Of a stretch of DNA of 64,000 bases, positions 37,101 to 44,446 are shown in pieces. The first letter of the stretch is position 1. Every line of letters begins with the position of its first letter. The position numbers and the translations under genes are program-made. The notes under the pieces are model-generated. The model saw only the letters and a list, made by a program, of their open reading frames with translations, was not told the DNA's origin and did not search any database. Where the stretch lies: NCBI GenBank assembly GCA_023213315.1, contig JAKCPI010009480.1, positions 62,001 to 126,000 on the forward strand, given 5' to 3'. This DNA is from Euborellia annulipes (lineage: Eukaryota; Arthropoda; Insecta; Dermaptera; Anisolabididae).

Positions 37101-40100
37101 GCCATAGATAAAGGGGCTAATTCTTTGTTAGGTGATTTTTATTAATAAAATTAATTTTAAAAAATTCTGTAATTTGTTTTAACGTCATAATAGGGTACAG
37201 TGAGGGACAATATTAAGTGCCACCCATGCGTTTTCTATTTGTTATTATTTCATTGTCTTTATAAAAGAAAATGAAAATCTTTATTGGAAATTTTTTAGGT
37301 TTGAACCATGAAAGTTTCCATTAAAAAATATATAATATTTTATTACAATTTAATAAGTAGAAAACGCATGGGTGGGACTTAATATTGTCCCTCACTGTAC
37401 ATGTATTATAGTAATATTTTAAATATTTTTGACGTCAGACAATCCGTACGGATAGCTGTACTTTTTAAATATTAATATTACGCTCGGGCCTTGGTGTAGT
37501 GGTTAGCATCCTGGCCATTTGTATCAAGGGTCGCTAGTTCGAATCCCATCCCATGCGACAAAAATGTATTTAAATTGTATTGGCTACCAATCATTTTAAA
37601 TAAATAGGGATTGGTCTAAATGGCTATAGATGCCGAAAAAAGCCTTAAATTAAATTCGAAAAAAAATACCGGTCCCGTAAAATTGCCCAAAATATAATAA
37701 ATAAAAAATAAAATCATCACATGAGAACATTGAATGGCGACTCATCTTTTTTTTTTTTAATTTTCCAACATAAATAAAATAATTAGGCTCATCCATTGAC
37801 ATGAATGAATGAACAAAATTTATTATTTTTCTTTTAAATTAATTTCGACCTCAAAAAAAAAGTTGTTTTTTAATTTCTTCACATTCTATTCGAAAGATTT
37901 CTTTTTAGCTATCAATAATAATCAACAAGTAAACCTCATTTAGTTAATAAAATAGCAAATTCATTTTGGAATGTGTTTGGACGTTTATTTTGCACATTGT
38001 GGCAGGCCAAGTAAGCAAAATCATGTTGCTCAGCAATTGTCTTCAAGAAAATAAAAATAATAATTAGTCATAGAACAATACAAAAGAGAGTAGAAAGAAG
38101 TCTCTTCTTACTTACTGACAATAGAATAAGGAAATCAAACTTTTCTTCATCATCATTAATATCATTATCGAGCTCTTAAATATTTTTCCTCTCTATCGAA
38201 TATTATCACCTATTAAGGTTATAAGTTTTTACGCAAAACATTCTTTCCCTTCATTATTTATTTTTCCTTGATATAAATAAGAATGGATAAAGATTTTTAT
38301 TTGTATCAACTTGTCAAGATTTCAACCTGCAGCCTACATTCGGTTCTAGAGAAAATTTTTTGCGTTTATTTTGAATAATGATTATATTTATATACTATTA
38401 CTTTCTCTACCTCTATACGGTATATGTTAATATATAGAGAGAGAAAGTATTGGATCCATGTCAAAAATTCAATGTCGAGATTTTGAAGTATATAGACCTA
38501 CATGTTTGGAGGTCCCCTGAGTGCAAAAACGTGGTTTTCGCGACATGGTCTGCCTGTGTGTCTGTCTGTGAACAAAATATCTCAAGAACGGAAAGAGCTA
38601 GGAGGCTGAAATTTTATATTTAAGTTAAGCACCACCCTGGGGCGTGACACGAAGCTTTTGAACAAAAGCCAAATAGTATTAGTTGTTTACTAATGTAATT
38701 TTTCAGAGTCGATTTTCTCAAAATTTGCTCCAACTATTTTGATTAAAATTCATAAATAAATAAATTATTTTTTAGATGCTCTTTAAAATGAATATTCTCA
38801 TTTTGCCATTGAAATCTTCTGATGACCACTTTACTCTTGTACTCCATAGGAAAGATAGGAGAAACTCTCAGACCATTTTGTGAATTTTTTTTTTTTTTTT
38901 TTTTTTTTGAGATGACATCTTTTGAAAAAATCGAAAAAAAAAAAACTGAAAAAGTACATCAGTTAAGTACTCTTTAGCCAATTTTGATTAAAAGCTTATT
39001 TTCTCGCCCTAGGTGGGTGTCTAATTTAAATATAAAATTTCAACCCCCTAGCTCAATTCCTTCATGCTTTAAATTGAACACACACAGACACACACACACA
39101 CACGGACCATCTCACGAAAACCACTTTTTTGGATTCATATTTTCCAAACAAAAAATGATTTAAAAAAATTCTAAAAATACAGACTTGCTTATCAGGATGT
39201 GTTCTGTACAGAAAGCATAAAAACTCAATTTTTACTCCGATGAAGATTTGATACCTTTTCATGTGGACGGTCACATATTTTAATATAATTGTTAGGGAAA
39301 GATAAAAAACATCTTTATAATAAGAACCGATCGAATATTCGATTTCGGTTTGGGCCGGTTTCGGCCAAAAACCAGCCGAAACCTGAGTATGAAAAGATAG
39401 GATGAGACGAAAAATCAAATGACCACGTGAGGGAGAAGAATATTTTCCGCAAGACGGAAAAGGGCCGGAAAAAATTTTGCCTTCCCAAAAAAAATTGAAG
39501 AAATAAAGTGGCTGTTACAAGTTTCGGTTTCGGCCGAAACTAAGATTGATGCCGAAATTCGGTTTCGGTTGAAAATCTTGTTTCGGTCCGACCCTACTTT
39601 ATATTCTTGCCTTGAAAACTAATATTATATACGTATTATAACGTATATTTCATTTTGGAAAATATTATACTGTTCATTTCTATATAGATTTTTCTAAAAA
39701 TTATTTATCAATATTATTAACCCCCGGCTATTATGCATCCAAATGCACAGCTAGAGCCCGATGAATGCAGCACGACGCGGCGACTTACATGTGCCATCCA
39801 AAATTTCCTATTTTTTGCGTCATTTATCCTGCGTTGAGGTGGATTTCATAATTTATTCATTACTTTTAGTTTATTGTTCAAGACTGCCTATCTTTCTGCA
39901 GCAAATATGAACTAATTTATTCATTCTTACTAAATAGGACGTCACTTCGATCTCTCCAGTTGGAAACTTAAATTTTTAAAAAAAGCCTGTTAAATAAAAA
40001 TTTACTATAACATTCTAAAGTTTAAGGAATAAAATTAAATTTTTTTTTTTTTATAAAACTCTCATTATCTGTTACAGATGTTACTTTACATATTAACTTA

Positions 40101-42296
40101 TTAACTTTGTCGCCCTCTTTTTGTGGGTGTGTTATTTTCTCTAACTTTCTCTTACTAACTAATTCTTAATACAGATAAAACATTTATTGAAAACTTACAG
40201 CAGGCACTAGTTTAAAATATAACTATAGTTGGAATTTAGTAATTGAATGCGTACTCTTATTTTTAGAAAAATAAAAATTCTTTACTTGCCTTTTTACTTT
40301 CTCTTACCGTATATATGAAATATATAGAGAGAAAGTATTCGATTCATGTCAAAAATTCGATGAATTTGATGGATCTTCACGTTTTAAGGACCCCTGAATC
40401 CAAAAAAAGTGAGTTTTGGCGACATGGTCTGTCTGTGTGTGTCTGTGAACAAAATATCTCAGGAACTAAAAGAGCTACGATGTTGAAATTTTATATTTAA
40501 GTTAGGCGCCCTCCCAAGGGGTGTAAATAAGCTTTTGAACAAAATCGGCCAAAAAGTACTAGTACTTTACTGATGTACTTTTTCAGTTTTTTCGATTTTC
40601 TCAAAATTCGCTGCAACGATTTTGTTTAAAATTGATAAATTAACTATTTTTTAGATGCTCTTTGAAAAGTATATCAGTGAAATCTTTCGTGGAAATCGTT
40701 TGAAGTACACTTTACTGATGTGCAAGCATTCGCATCTCAGCGCCATCTATGAATCATCACATGGTCAAGTTTGCAACTAAAGTGCTAAGAGCAACTAAAT
40801 ATATCTTGACCCAAAAAATCTGGTGTGGCCAGCACGGTGCTCAACTTTCTCTTACCGAAGGGTAAGAGAAAGTTGTGTGCTCTGCGCCAGTCACACCAGA
40901 TTTTTTTTTCATCTAGGTGATATTTCGAGATAATATTTAATATCTCATCCTCATTTGGGAAATGAATATTTTTCATCTTCAGTTCATCTTGAACAACACA
41001 AACGGATGTTTATTTAATATGTTTAAATGCATTCACCATATAATTTTTTTTTATTTGCCTTAAATAAAAGGAAAGGCAAATTATGTTTTAAAACTGCACC
41101 TGCAGTATATATCCTTATTTTTATTTATTGTTTGACAAAACAATGCAATCCGGAAGCAGAGGAAATGAATAATTAACTGCTTTTGATAGGAAATTTGTTC
41201 ATCTTTTTTCCTTATTTTTTATTATTATGTACCTAATTATTAAACCGAGAAATAAAACATATCCTGACGTCTGGTACAAAGGAATAGTATGGCACCTTCA
41301 ATTCATATAAATTTAAAAATTTTTTTAGAAAATAGCCGACTTTTTGTTTTTTAATTGCTCTTTTCGGGTGTCGAGGCCATTAGGATTTTAATTTCATAGT
41401 ATTTTAAATTAATGATACCGATGGCTACCGGGGGACGTTCAACACGCTCCATCGGGGTCATCAATCCGATGTTTCGTTGTCACGTCAAAATATTTAAAAA
41501 TACGAAACTACCTAACTAATCTAATTAATTAATTTTTTTCTCCATCTTCTATTTTTTAGGTGAATCCTTTGCAGGAGACCTATGAGGCTCAGGTGCAGGC
41601 TCAATTAGGCACCTCACTTGACACCTTTTGGGCCGAATGCTATGAAGCATGCAAGGCAGCTTCCCAAAGACGTCTTAGAAAATGCGCAGAGGCCAGACAC
41701 CGACTACAAGTATGCTATTTTGATTAAAATTCATAAATCAACTATTTTTTAGAGAATCTATTAAATAATATATCAGTAAAATTTTTCGTTTTGAACTTTA
41801 CTGAAATACTTTTTCAGTTTTTTCGATTTTCTCAAAATTGTCTCTAACGATTTTGATTAAAATTCATAAATCAACTATTTTTTATATGCCCTTTAAAAAG
41901 TATAGTAAACTTTTTAGTGGAAACTATTTGAAGTACACTTTATTGATGAATTTCAGATTTTTCAAATTCATTTTCCGGCTCTTTCTTCCATAGAGCCAAT
42001 GTTAAATCCCAATGGGATTTGAATGTAAATTTTCATTCAAAAGGGGGTCAGTATTTGTTAAATATTAGATAACATCTCTCCCTTCATTAGATTTTCTTCT
42101 TTATTCTAAACTAATATTAGAATTTGATTTGATTTTAGGTGCATATTTTGAGCCCTGCACGTCTTCGACAATGTGAAGAGACTGCAAGATTCTCAGCAGT
42201 TGGCGCTCAGGAACGAGCTGAAGAAGCTGCGGCCTTACGTAGATGGAACCGACTCAGGCACGAGCTCACCGGTCCTAGAGGCGCGTGGCAGCAAAG
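12940..42296 (+). CDS. NBEAL: Neurobeachin-like (NBEAL1/2) protein, N-terminal two thirds
   Basis: 31 in-phase exons: 12940-12990, 13067-13264, 13570-13719, 13793-13979, 14054-14142, 14948-15097, 15163-15369, 17037-17243, 17307-17609, 17692-17824, 18334-18460, 18526-18796, 19576-19692, 19773-19956, 20027-20226, 20372-20567, 20641-20774, 22657-22848, 22948-23155, 23276-23451, 23515-23580, 24085-24330, 24414-24725, 24843-24969, 25050-25224, 25576-25774, 25871-26047, 26120-26369, 26442-26626, 41560-41709, 42139-42296. They encode about 1841 residues. The start [17 protein letters not shown] matches the NBEAL N-terminus. Armadillo-like repeats come first, then a ConA-like domain from about residue 558 ([11 protein letters not shown]) and a DUF4704-type region ([18 protein letters not shown]). 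An Ala-rich insert lies near residue 1320, and the last exon reaches the PRGAW block that precedes PH-BEACH. Proteins of this family are cytosolic scaffolds in vesicle and granule traffic. The PH, BEACH and WD40 parts are absent from the window. The exon 24/25 junction is the least certain. Confidence 0.93.
14168..14872. mobile_element. long palindromic element with AGGGTGGCA ends
   Basis: The left end AGGGTGGCAGTTATTTACC is mirrored by the right end GGTAAATAAGTGCCACCCT, and the two halves are inverted copies over some 300 bases each. Each half contains repeat R1 sequence (ATTTTGAGAAAATC / CGATTTTCTCAAAATTCGC). It is embedded in a TA-rich tract in NBEAL intron 5. Confidence 0.75.
15437..15615. 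mobile_element. diverged Tc1/mariner-like MITE
   Basis: Its ends TATGAGGGTCAATATTAAAG and CTTTAATATTGATCCTCACTATA are inverted repeats related to the sharper copy at 37198-37397. It is an older copy in NBEAL intron 7. Confidence 0.6.
16143..16917. mobile_element. hAT-type non-autonomous transposon
   Basis: The left end CAGAGGTTCTCAAACTTTTT and right end TTTGGAAATCACTG resemble hAT termini. The flanking octamers TTCTAGAG (16135-16142) and ATCTAGAG (16918-16925) match at seven of eight positions. R1 fragments are inside. It occupies most of NBEAL intron 7. Confidence 0.75.
17848..18080. mobile_element. palindromic MITE-like repeat (TTCC ATAGAGCC / AGAGAAAGTTGTG)
   Basis: It joins the TCCATAGAGCC repeat block to a palindrome centred on CGAAGGTAAGAGAAAGTTG with arms ending in AAAAATCTTGTGTG and CATACCAAATTTTT. 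Related palindromes are at 26683-26745, 40795-40915 and 60655-60720, where the arms read AAATCTGGTGTG. Confidence 0.6.
18911..19085. repeat. hairpin repeat with an extra tandem arm
   Basis: The left arm (18911-18973) and the next arm (18975-19020) are inverted copies sharing AGAATAAAAGTGTA. A second right-hand copy follows at 19022-19085 in direct orientation. It lies in NBEAL intron 12. Confidence 0.7.
20935..21325 (-). repeat. SINE family A, split by an insertion
   Basis: The body and B-box side are at 20935-21065 (GGAGACCATTTAGACCC, TGAGACGG), and the A-box/5' side is at 21287-21325 (ATGGCCAGCACGCTAACC). About 220 unrelated bases lie between, edged by inverted CAGTGGGTGCCA / TGGCACCCACTG, so a small TIR element (about 21057-21285) seems to have inserted into the SINE. 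Confidence 0.65.
21470..21582. repeat. inverted repeat
   Basis: The arms TTTCACTGGGTTGTAAATGA and TCATTTACAACCCAGTGAAA continue inward with TTTGAATTTCTAAC and its complement, leaving a loop of under 20 bases. It is in NBEAL intron 17 beside a TA microsatellite. Confidence 0.75.
22318..22440 (+). repeat. tRNA-derived SINE, family B
   Basis: It contains GTGGCCTGGTGCAATGGACA as an A-box-like region, CACCGATGCCCCGGAAAGGC, and GATCCTGGGTTCGATTC as B-box. The tail reads GGAACGTTGGGCCTCACC and then an A-rich CACTCACACTC end. This is the clearest family B copy together with 63280-63420. Confidence 0.75.
23801..23978. mobile_element. MITE with TAGGGTG / CACCCTA ends
   Basis: TAGGGTGGGATGCTTAAAAG at the left is mirrored by TTTTTAAGCTTCACCCTA at the right. 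It lies between NBEAL exons 21 and 22. It shares the AGGGTGG start with the 14168-14872 element but differs inside. Confidence 0.7.
26683..26745. repeat. short palindromic repeat (ACAACTT..AAGTTGTG)
   Basis: ACAACTTGTGATTATCGAAG followed by GATAAGAAAAAGTTGTGTG forms a hairpin of the same family as the palindromes at 17975-18071 and 40803-40910. Confidence 0.5.
27246..27323. repeat. inverted repeat hairpin
   Basis: ACTAGATGATGGTTGCA and TGCAACCATCATCTAAT pair, extended by AATAATAAATATTG and its complement. It is in NBEAL intron 29. Confidence 0.7.
28329..30554 (-). CDS. secreted YGPPPKAS octapeptide-repeat protein (5' exon missing)
   Basis: Three exons on the minus strand, 28983-30554, 28765-28905 and 28329-28475, have good GT-AG borders and give 619 residues to the stop. 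The first visible exon starts after an AG acceptor with [13 protein letters not shown], the rear of a signal peptide; the exon with the ATG was not found. Next comes [10 protein letters not shown], a possible basic cleavage site, then about thirty tandem YGPPPKAS octapeptides. A Ser/Tyr/Gly-rich acidic region ([19 protein letters not shown]) and a Lys/Pro-rich stretch follow, then a non-repetitive C-terminus ending [11 protein letters not shown]. No RR chitin-binding domain is present. By composition it is a structural secreted protein (cuticle, eggshell, silk or glue); this is inference. It is nested in NBEAL intron 29 on the opposite strand. Confidence 0.85.
29583..30260 (-). repeat. 24-bp coding tandem repeat (YGPPPKAS)
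   Basis: Units of 24 bases encode one octapeptide each. The third codon positions vary widely between units while the peptide is nearly constant. One unit, near 29755-29767, has lost two codons (KAGPPPK). Isolated units carry M, P or T instead of K or A. Confidence 0.95.
31246..31391. other. exon-like segment, strand uncertain
   Basis: This segment is less AT-rich than its surroundings and is open on both strands. On the minus strand it reads [21 protein letters not shown], an amphipathic-looking stretch. On the plus strand it follows a good TTTCAATTACTAG acceptor and reads CHCPECLLN to a stop. I recognise neither. Confidence 0.25.
31549..31690 (+). repeat. SINE family A, 3' part
   Basis: It reads TTGGCTACCAATCAATTG and AATACATAGGTTCGGGGTC, then GGCTTCAGAAGCCGA, which is the family A body. 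The 5' head is degraded. Confidence 0.6.
32772..32915 (-). pseudogene. LINE 3' end (ORF2 C-terminus), decayed
   Basis: On the minus strand an open frame reads [20 protein letters not shown], then one in-frame stop, then [11 protein letters not shown] and stop codons. A tail of this kind with a conserved ADPAPRE-like ending is common in non-LTR retrotransposon ORF2 proteins. It is not the same family as the remnant at 7713-8310. Confidence 0.55.
33330..33860. repeat. inverted pair of hammerhead-like repeats
   Basis: Two related copies face each other. Minus, about 33350-33400: TTGAGGAT, a spacer and GAAACCTC. Plus, about 33525-33855: CTGAGGAT, a spacer and GAAACGTC. CAATAATTTAAGTTTG at about 33408-33424 is inverted around 33473-33500. 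The plus copy is split by the hAT MITE at 33540-33808. Confidence 0.5.
33540..33808. mobile_element. hAT-type MITE, CAAGGGCGGATCC family
   Basis: The left end CAAGGGCGGATCC and right end GTTCCGCCCTTG are inverted. A perfect 8-bp duplication CTCTGAGG flanks it (33532-33539 and 33809-33816). G-runs and C-runs lie just inside the ends. It is the same family as 5679-5886. Confidence 0.9.
34053..34103 (-). ncRNA. hammerhead-like ribozyme motif (best copy)
   Basis: On the minus strand it reads AAAAGGA, CTGAGGA, T, then stem II GGAC-loop-GTCC, then GAAAC, GTC, and TCCTTTT. Stem I (AAAAGGA/TCCTTTT) is a perfect seven-pair helix, stem II is perfect, and the CTGANGA and GAAA core elements are intact. 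Stem III is only the palindrome ACGT. The single T between core and stem II is the only core departure. Confidence 0.6.
34694..34853 (+). other. signal-peptide-like open segment, unassigned
   Basis: The frame starts [19 protein letters not shown] and runs through [19 protein letters not shown] before turning into AT-rich, low-complexity sequence. The first 150 bases are GC-richer than their surroundings. No splice partner or family was recognised, so it may be a first exon or chance. Confidence 0.2.
34854..35433. other. AT-rich intronic stretch, nothing recognised
   Basis: Between the open segment at 34694 and the inverted repeat at 35434 I see no exon, RNA gene or defined repeat. Confidence 0.4.
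35434..35551. repeat. inverted repeat, 33-base arms
   Basis: AACCGAAACTCCTCAACCAC and its complement GTGGTTGAGGAGTTTCGGTT delimit the element. The pairing continues through GCTGATTTTTC, and the loop is about 50 bases. Confidence 0.8.
35552..36983. other. intronic stretch without recognised features
   Basis: AT-rich sequence of NBEAL intron 29. Short open frames are present but none looks conserved, and no tRNA or clear repeat was seen. Confidence 0.4.
36984..37100 (-). repeat. SINE family A, 3' part
   Basis: On the minus strand it contains GGGTTCGAATCCCG-like B-box sequence (plus strand GAGACGGGATTCGAAC) and the TTGAATTGG body, ending in CAGAAGCCAAAAAAGGCC. The A-box side is missing. Confidence 0.65.
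37198..37397. mobile_element. Tc1/mariner-like MITE (200 bp)
   Basis: CAGTGAGGGACAATATTAAG at the left and its near-complement at the right (TTAATATTGTCCCTCACTG) bound the element. TA dinucleotides sit immediately outside both ends, as expected of a TA target duplication. The inverted arms run about 40 bases, including CCACCCATGCGTTTTCTA. An older copy is at 15437-15615. Confidence 0.88.
37486..37655 (+). repeat. tRNA-derived SINE, family A (full length)
   Basis: Head GGGCCTTGGTGTAGTGGTTA (A-box), AGGGTCGCTAGTTCGAATCC (B-box), then ATTGGCTACCAATC, and an end at GATGCCGAAAAAAGCCTTA. It is one of the two best copies for defining the consensus. Confidence 0.85.
37936..38040 (-). CDS. orphan terminal coding exon, unknown gene
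   Basis: A 105-base exon on the minus strand follows a pyrimidine-rich TTTATTTTCTTGAAG acceptor. It reads [19 protein letters not shown] and then [15 protein letters not shown] before TGA. Composition and the clean acceptor suggest the last exon of a second gene nested opposite to NBEAL. No upstream exon was found between 38.0 and 41.5 kb, and I do not recognise the protein. It could also be a relic of a processed or broken gene. Confidence 0.35.
   Translation of the reverse strand, partial: TIAEQHDFAYLACHNVQNKRPNTFQNEFAILLTK
38395..39160. repeat. repeat R1, long palindromic copy
   Basis: The left half reads AGAGAGAAAGTATTGGATCC, GTCGAGATTTTGAAG, CTGTCTGTGAACAAAATATC and GGGCGTGACACGAAGC. 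The right half repeats these blocks inverted (GCTTATTTTCTCGCCC, TCAACCCCCTAGCTC, GACCATCTCACGAAAACCAC). The whole is therefore a large imperfect hairpin with an internal CGATTTTCTCAAAATTTGC block. Confidence 0.65.
39165..39300. repeat. dispersed fragment shared with the 46-kb fold-back
   Basis: AATTCTAAAAATACAGACTT, CTGTACAGAAAGCATAAAAA and CCGATGAAGATTTG are shared with both inner arms of the fold-back repeat at 46240-46615. Confidence 0.6.
39310..39600. mobile_element. TTTCGG-rich element, second copy
   Basis: It starts near ACCGATCGAATATTCG and ends TTTCGGTCCGACCCTA, with TTTCGG/CCGAAA hexamers at both ends and the same AGGATGAGACGAAAAATCAA internal block as 510-877. Confidence 0.6.
40293..40715 (+). 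repeat. repeat R1, half copy
   Basis: It carries the full left-half block order of R1: TATATGAAATATATAGAGAG, GAATTTGATGG, GGTCTGTCTGTGTG, ACCCAAGGGG-like and TACTAGTACTTTACTGATGT, then ATTTTCTCAAAATTCGC. Pieces of the latter half recur at 41713-41955, 55290-55490 and 60352-60590. Confidence 0.7.
40795..40915. mobile_element. palindromic MITE-like repeat (AAATCTGGTGTG)
   Basis: AAAAATCTGGTGTGGCCAGC and GCGCCAGTCACACCAGATTT are inverted ends around a GTGCTCAACTTTCTCTTACC palindrome. Related copies are at 17975-18071 and 60655-60720. Confidence 0.65.
41345..41490 (-). repeat. GC-rich dispersed repeat, second copy
   Basis: It resembles 1012-1110: GGTGTCGAGGCC, then GATGGCTACCGGGGGACG, GTTCAACACGC. 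It ends about 70 bases before NBEAL exon 30. Confidence 0.4.
41710..42138. other. NBEAL intron 30, almost entirely repeat fragments
   Basis: R1 sequence (TTTGATTAAAATTCATAAAT) starts within ten bases of the splice donor and runs to about 41955, in two overlapping direct copies. The TCCATAGAGCC fragment follows to 42045. Under 100 bases of apparently original intron remain before the acceptor. Confidence 0.6.
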
Positions 42297-42532
42297 GTAA
42301 GATCATTTGTCATCAAACAATTTTATTTCTAATTTTATTTTTTGTAGAGCTTGTTTTTTTGAACATATTCTATAAATCACAATCTGATATTTCTACTAAA
42401 TATTGAATATTTCATGTCTAAAACACATTATAATAATAATATTTTTTAATTAATTTCTTCCAATTTCAAAAAGGCCAAGATTGCTTAAATGAACTTTATA
42501 AATTTGTAAAATAAGATTCATATGATTCTTAG

Positions 42533-42770
42533 TGGCGCATTCAACTCGCCACATGCACGCGGCAATCTCGTGGCTTTTGTGATGCAATCGAGGTGAAAGC
42601 CCTGCATCCAAATCAGGGTCATGGTCCTGGAGCTGGTGCCATTTTTCTGGTACTCTTTTCTTTTCGTTTAATTCGTCCTTGCCGCAAGTGTCTTTCTCTC
42701 CCCTCGATCCCCTAGACCTCGACATTGTCTTAATTCTTCCGGTCATCCTAAATGGATTTTCTTGCAATTA
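42533..42770. other. GC-rich exon-like island, unassigned
   Basis: On the minus strand an open frame runs about 100 codons (RMTGRIKTMSRSRGSRGEK, EKWHQLQDHDPDLDAG). On the plus strand CTTAG then TGGCGCATTC opens a frame that could donate at CGAGGTGAAAG, in phase with NBEAL exon 31. Neither translation matches the NBEAL PH-BEACH sequence or any family I know. Confidence 0.25.
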
Positions 42771-43559
42771 GCACTCTTCACTATTTATGATAAATATATT
42801 TTATATTTTGTTTTGGTTTGCAATGGCCTGTTTACACCTTCCCTTAGTGAGTGCTATCATCTAATAAAATATTTTAATTAATAAAATACGTATCTATTTG
42901 TTCAAAATAAATAAATAAATAATGATAAAATTATAAAAACGATATTATACATTATTACATCCTATATTTCTTTCCATTTAAACACTTTCAAGCTTTCCTT
43001 AACTTTTCCTTTAATCACTATATAAATTTTATCAATATTAAAGGAAACTATTGTCACTACAATATAATTTTTTTGTTTAATAAATTAATTTTTCTTTCCC
43101 GATGTCTGTTAAATGTTATACTAATATTTACAAGAGCAAATAAATGAACTTATCATTTTGTTCTATTATATTTGATAAGAGAAATTAAGCCCACGTTCAG
43201 TAGGGCCGCCGAGAGCCTTGTCTCCCCCTCCCCAACCCAAAATAAAGTTTAAATTTTAAATCTGAATATTTTATTTTTTATTTTATTCAAGTTCTTTTTC
43301 GGCATCTATGACCATTTAGATCCCATCAACTCCCCCTCCCCTCCCCATTTTTTATCACTTTAAATTCACATATTAATAATTCACATCGAACTGTATAGGG
43401 TATAAGTTATTAATAAAAGCTATCCCAAATGAAATGGAGAGTGAATTTAATCCACTTTCGTTTTTGTTTGCCTTTAGTTGGTTTTTGTTGTTGTTGTTGA
43501 CTTTGGCATCAATTTAAGGAAGCCTCAAATAAGATTTCTCTTGACCAATGTTTCGTAAT

Positions 43560-43765
43560 TGCTTGGACATAAAGGCTGCACCCACACTCAACTGGCAAAA
43601 CTGGATCAGCATTTGCCCGTCCTCTGTCTGCAAGACAAAACTGGGCCTACGCCCATCTGATTCATAGCGCTCTGAAATGCACTCGAAATTGGGCCATCTA
43701 CACCTGGTCTGTTTATTGCTCTCTTGTGTATGATTTCAATTAGTCGCGCTTGGGCTTTTCACTCT
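43560..43765. other. second GC-rich exon-like island, unassigned
   Basis: It is open in two minus-strand frames and one plus-strand frame. The most protein-like is minus, PSFVLQTEDGQMLIQFCQLS, ending LRLP and a stop. No splice partner was found, so the strand is unresolved. Confidence 0.25.
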
Positions 43766-43958
43766 TAAATGTCTTAGATTAAAGATAATTCTGACAAGCT
43801 ACTGTATCATAGGTTAGTTTCGAGATTATAATTCCGTAATAGGCCTATATGTATTTTTTGAATCTACGAAATATATGCTTAATAATTTCGTTATACTAAA
43901 CGAAACATACTTTTTTTTGTATGCTGATTCCGGCGTGTTTTTATTCAAATTAAATTGA

Positions 43959-44091
43959 CTTTGCAGCTTCTTCGCCTTGGATGAATGTTCGGCTAAAAAA
44001 TTACAAAAACGTTTTTATTTTAAACGTTAAACAACGTTTTTATAATTATTTGGCCGAACATCCGTCCTAGGCGAAGAAGCTGCAAAGTCAA
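43959..44091. repeat. inverted repeat, about 40-base arms
   Basis: TTGACTTTGCAGCTTCTTCG and CGAAGAAGCTGCAAAGTCAA delimit it. The arms continue with GGATGAATGTTCGGC / GGCCGAACATCCGTCC, and AACGTT-rich sequence forms the loop. Confidence 0.85.
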
Positions 44092-44446
44092 AAATATTAT
44101 TTTTAACTGTGTTTATATAATTACTTGTATAATAGAATATTAACTACATTTTTTATTTTCAGTTTTTACGAGTAGATCTTTATTTTTCTCATGTTAAATA
44201 AATCCCATATTTGTTTATATTTTTATTTTTGATAAGATTCTATCGATTTAAACAAGATCGTTTAAATCTTTTCCTAAAAAAATTTTAGAACAAAGAAATA
44301 GATTAAAAAAATATATACTTCTAAACGGAAACTTTTTTAAGGTTGAATCCATTAATAAAGTAAACTGCTTTTAAGTTATTTTATTTTTGTAGGAAAAAAA
44401 TAAATAGTACAGAAAGAGATAGTATATACAAGAGTTTGAGGATAAA

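Noticed and set aside
37486..37540. Functional tRNA gene
   Set aside because: A- and B-box-like sequences are present but acceptor and anticodon stems do not pair, and the same sequence recurs many times with a common tail, as in SINEs.
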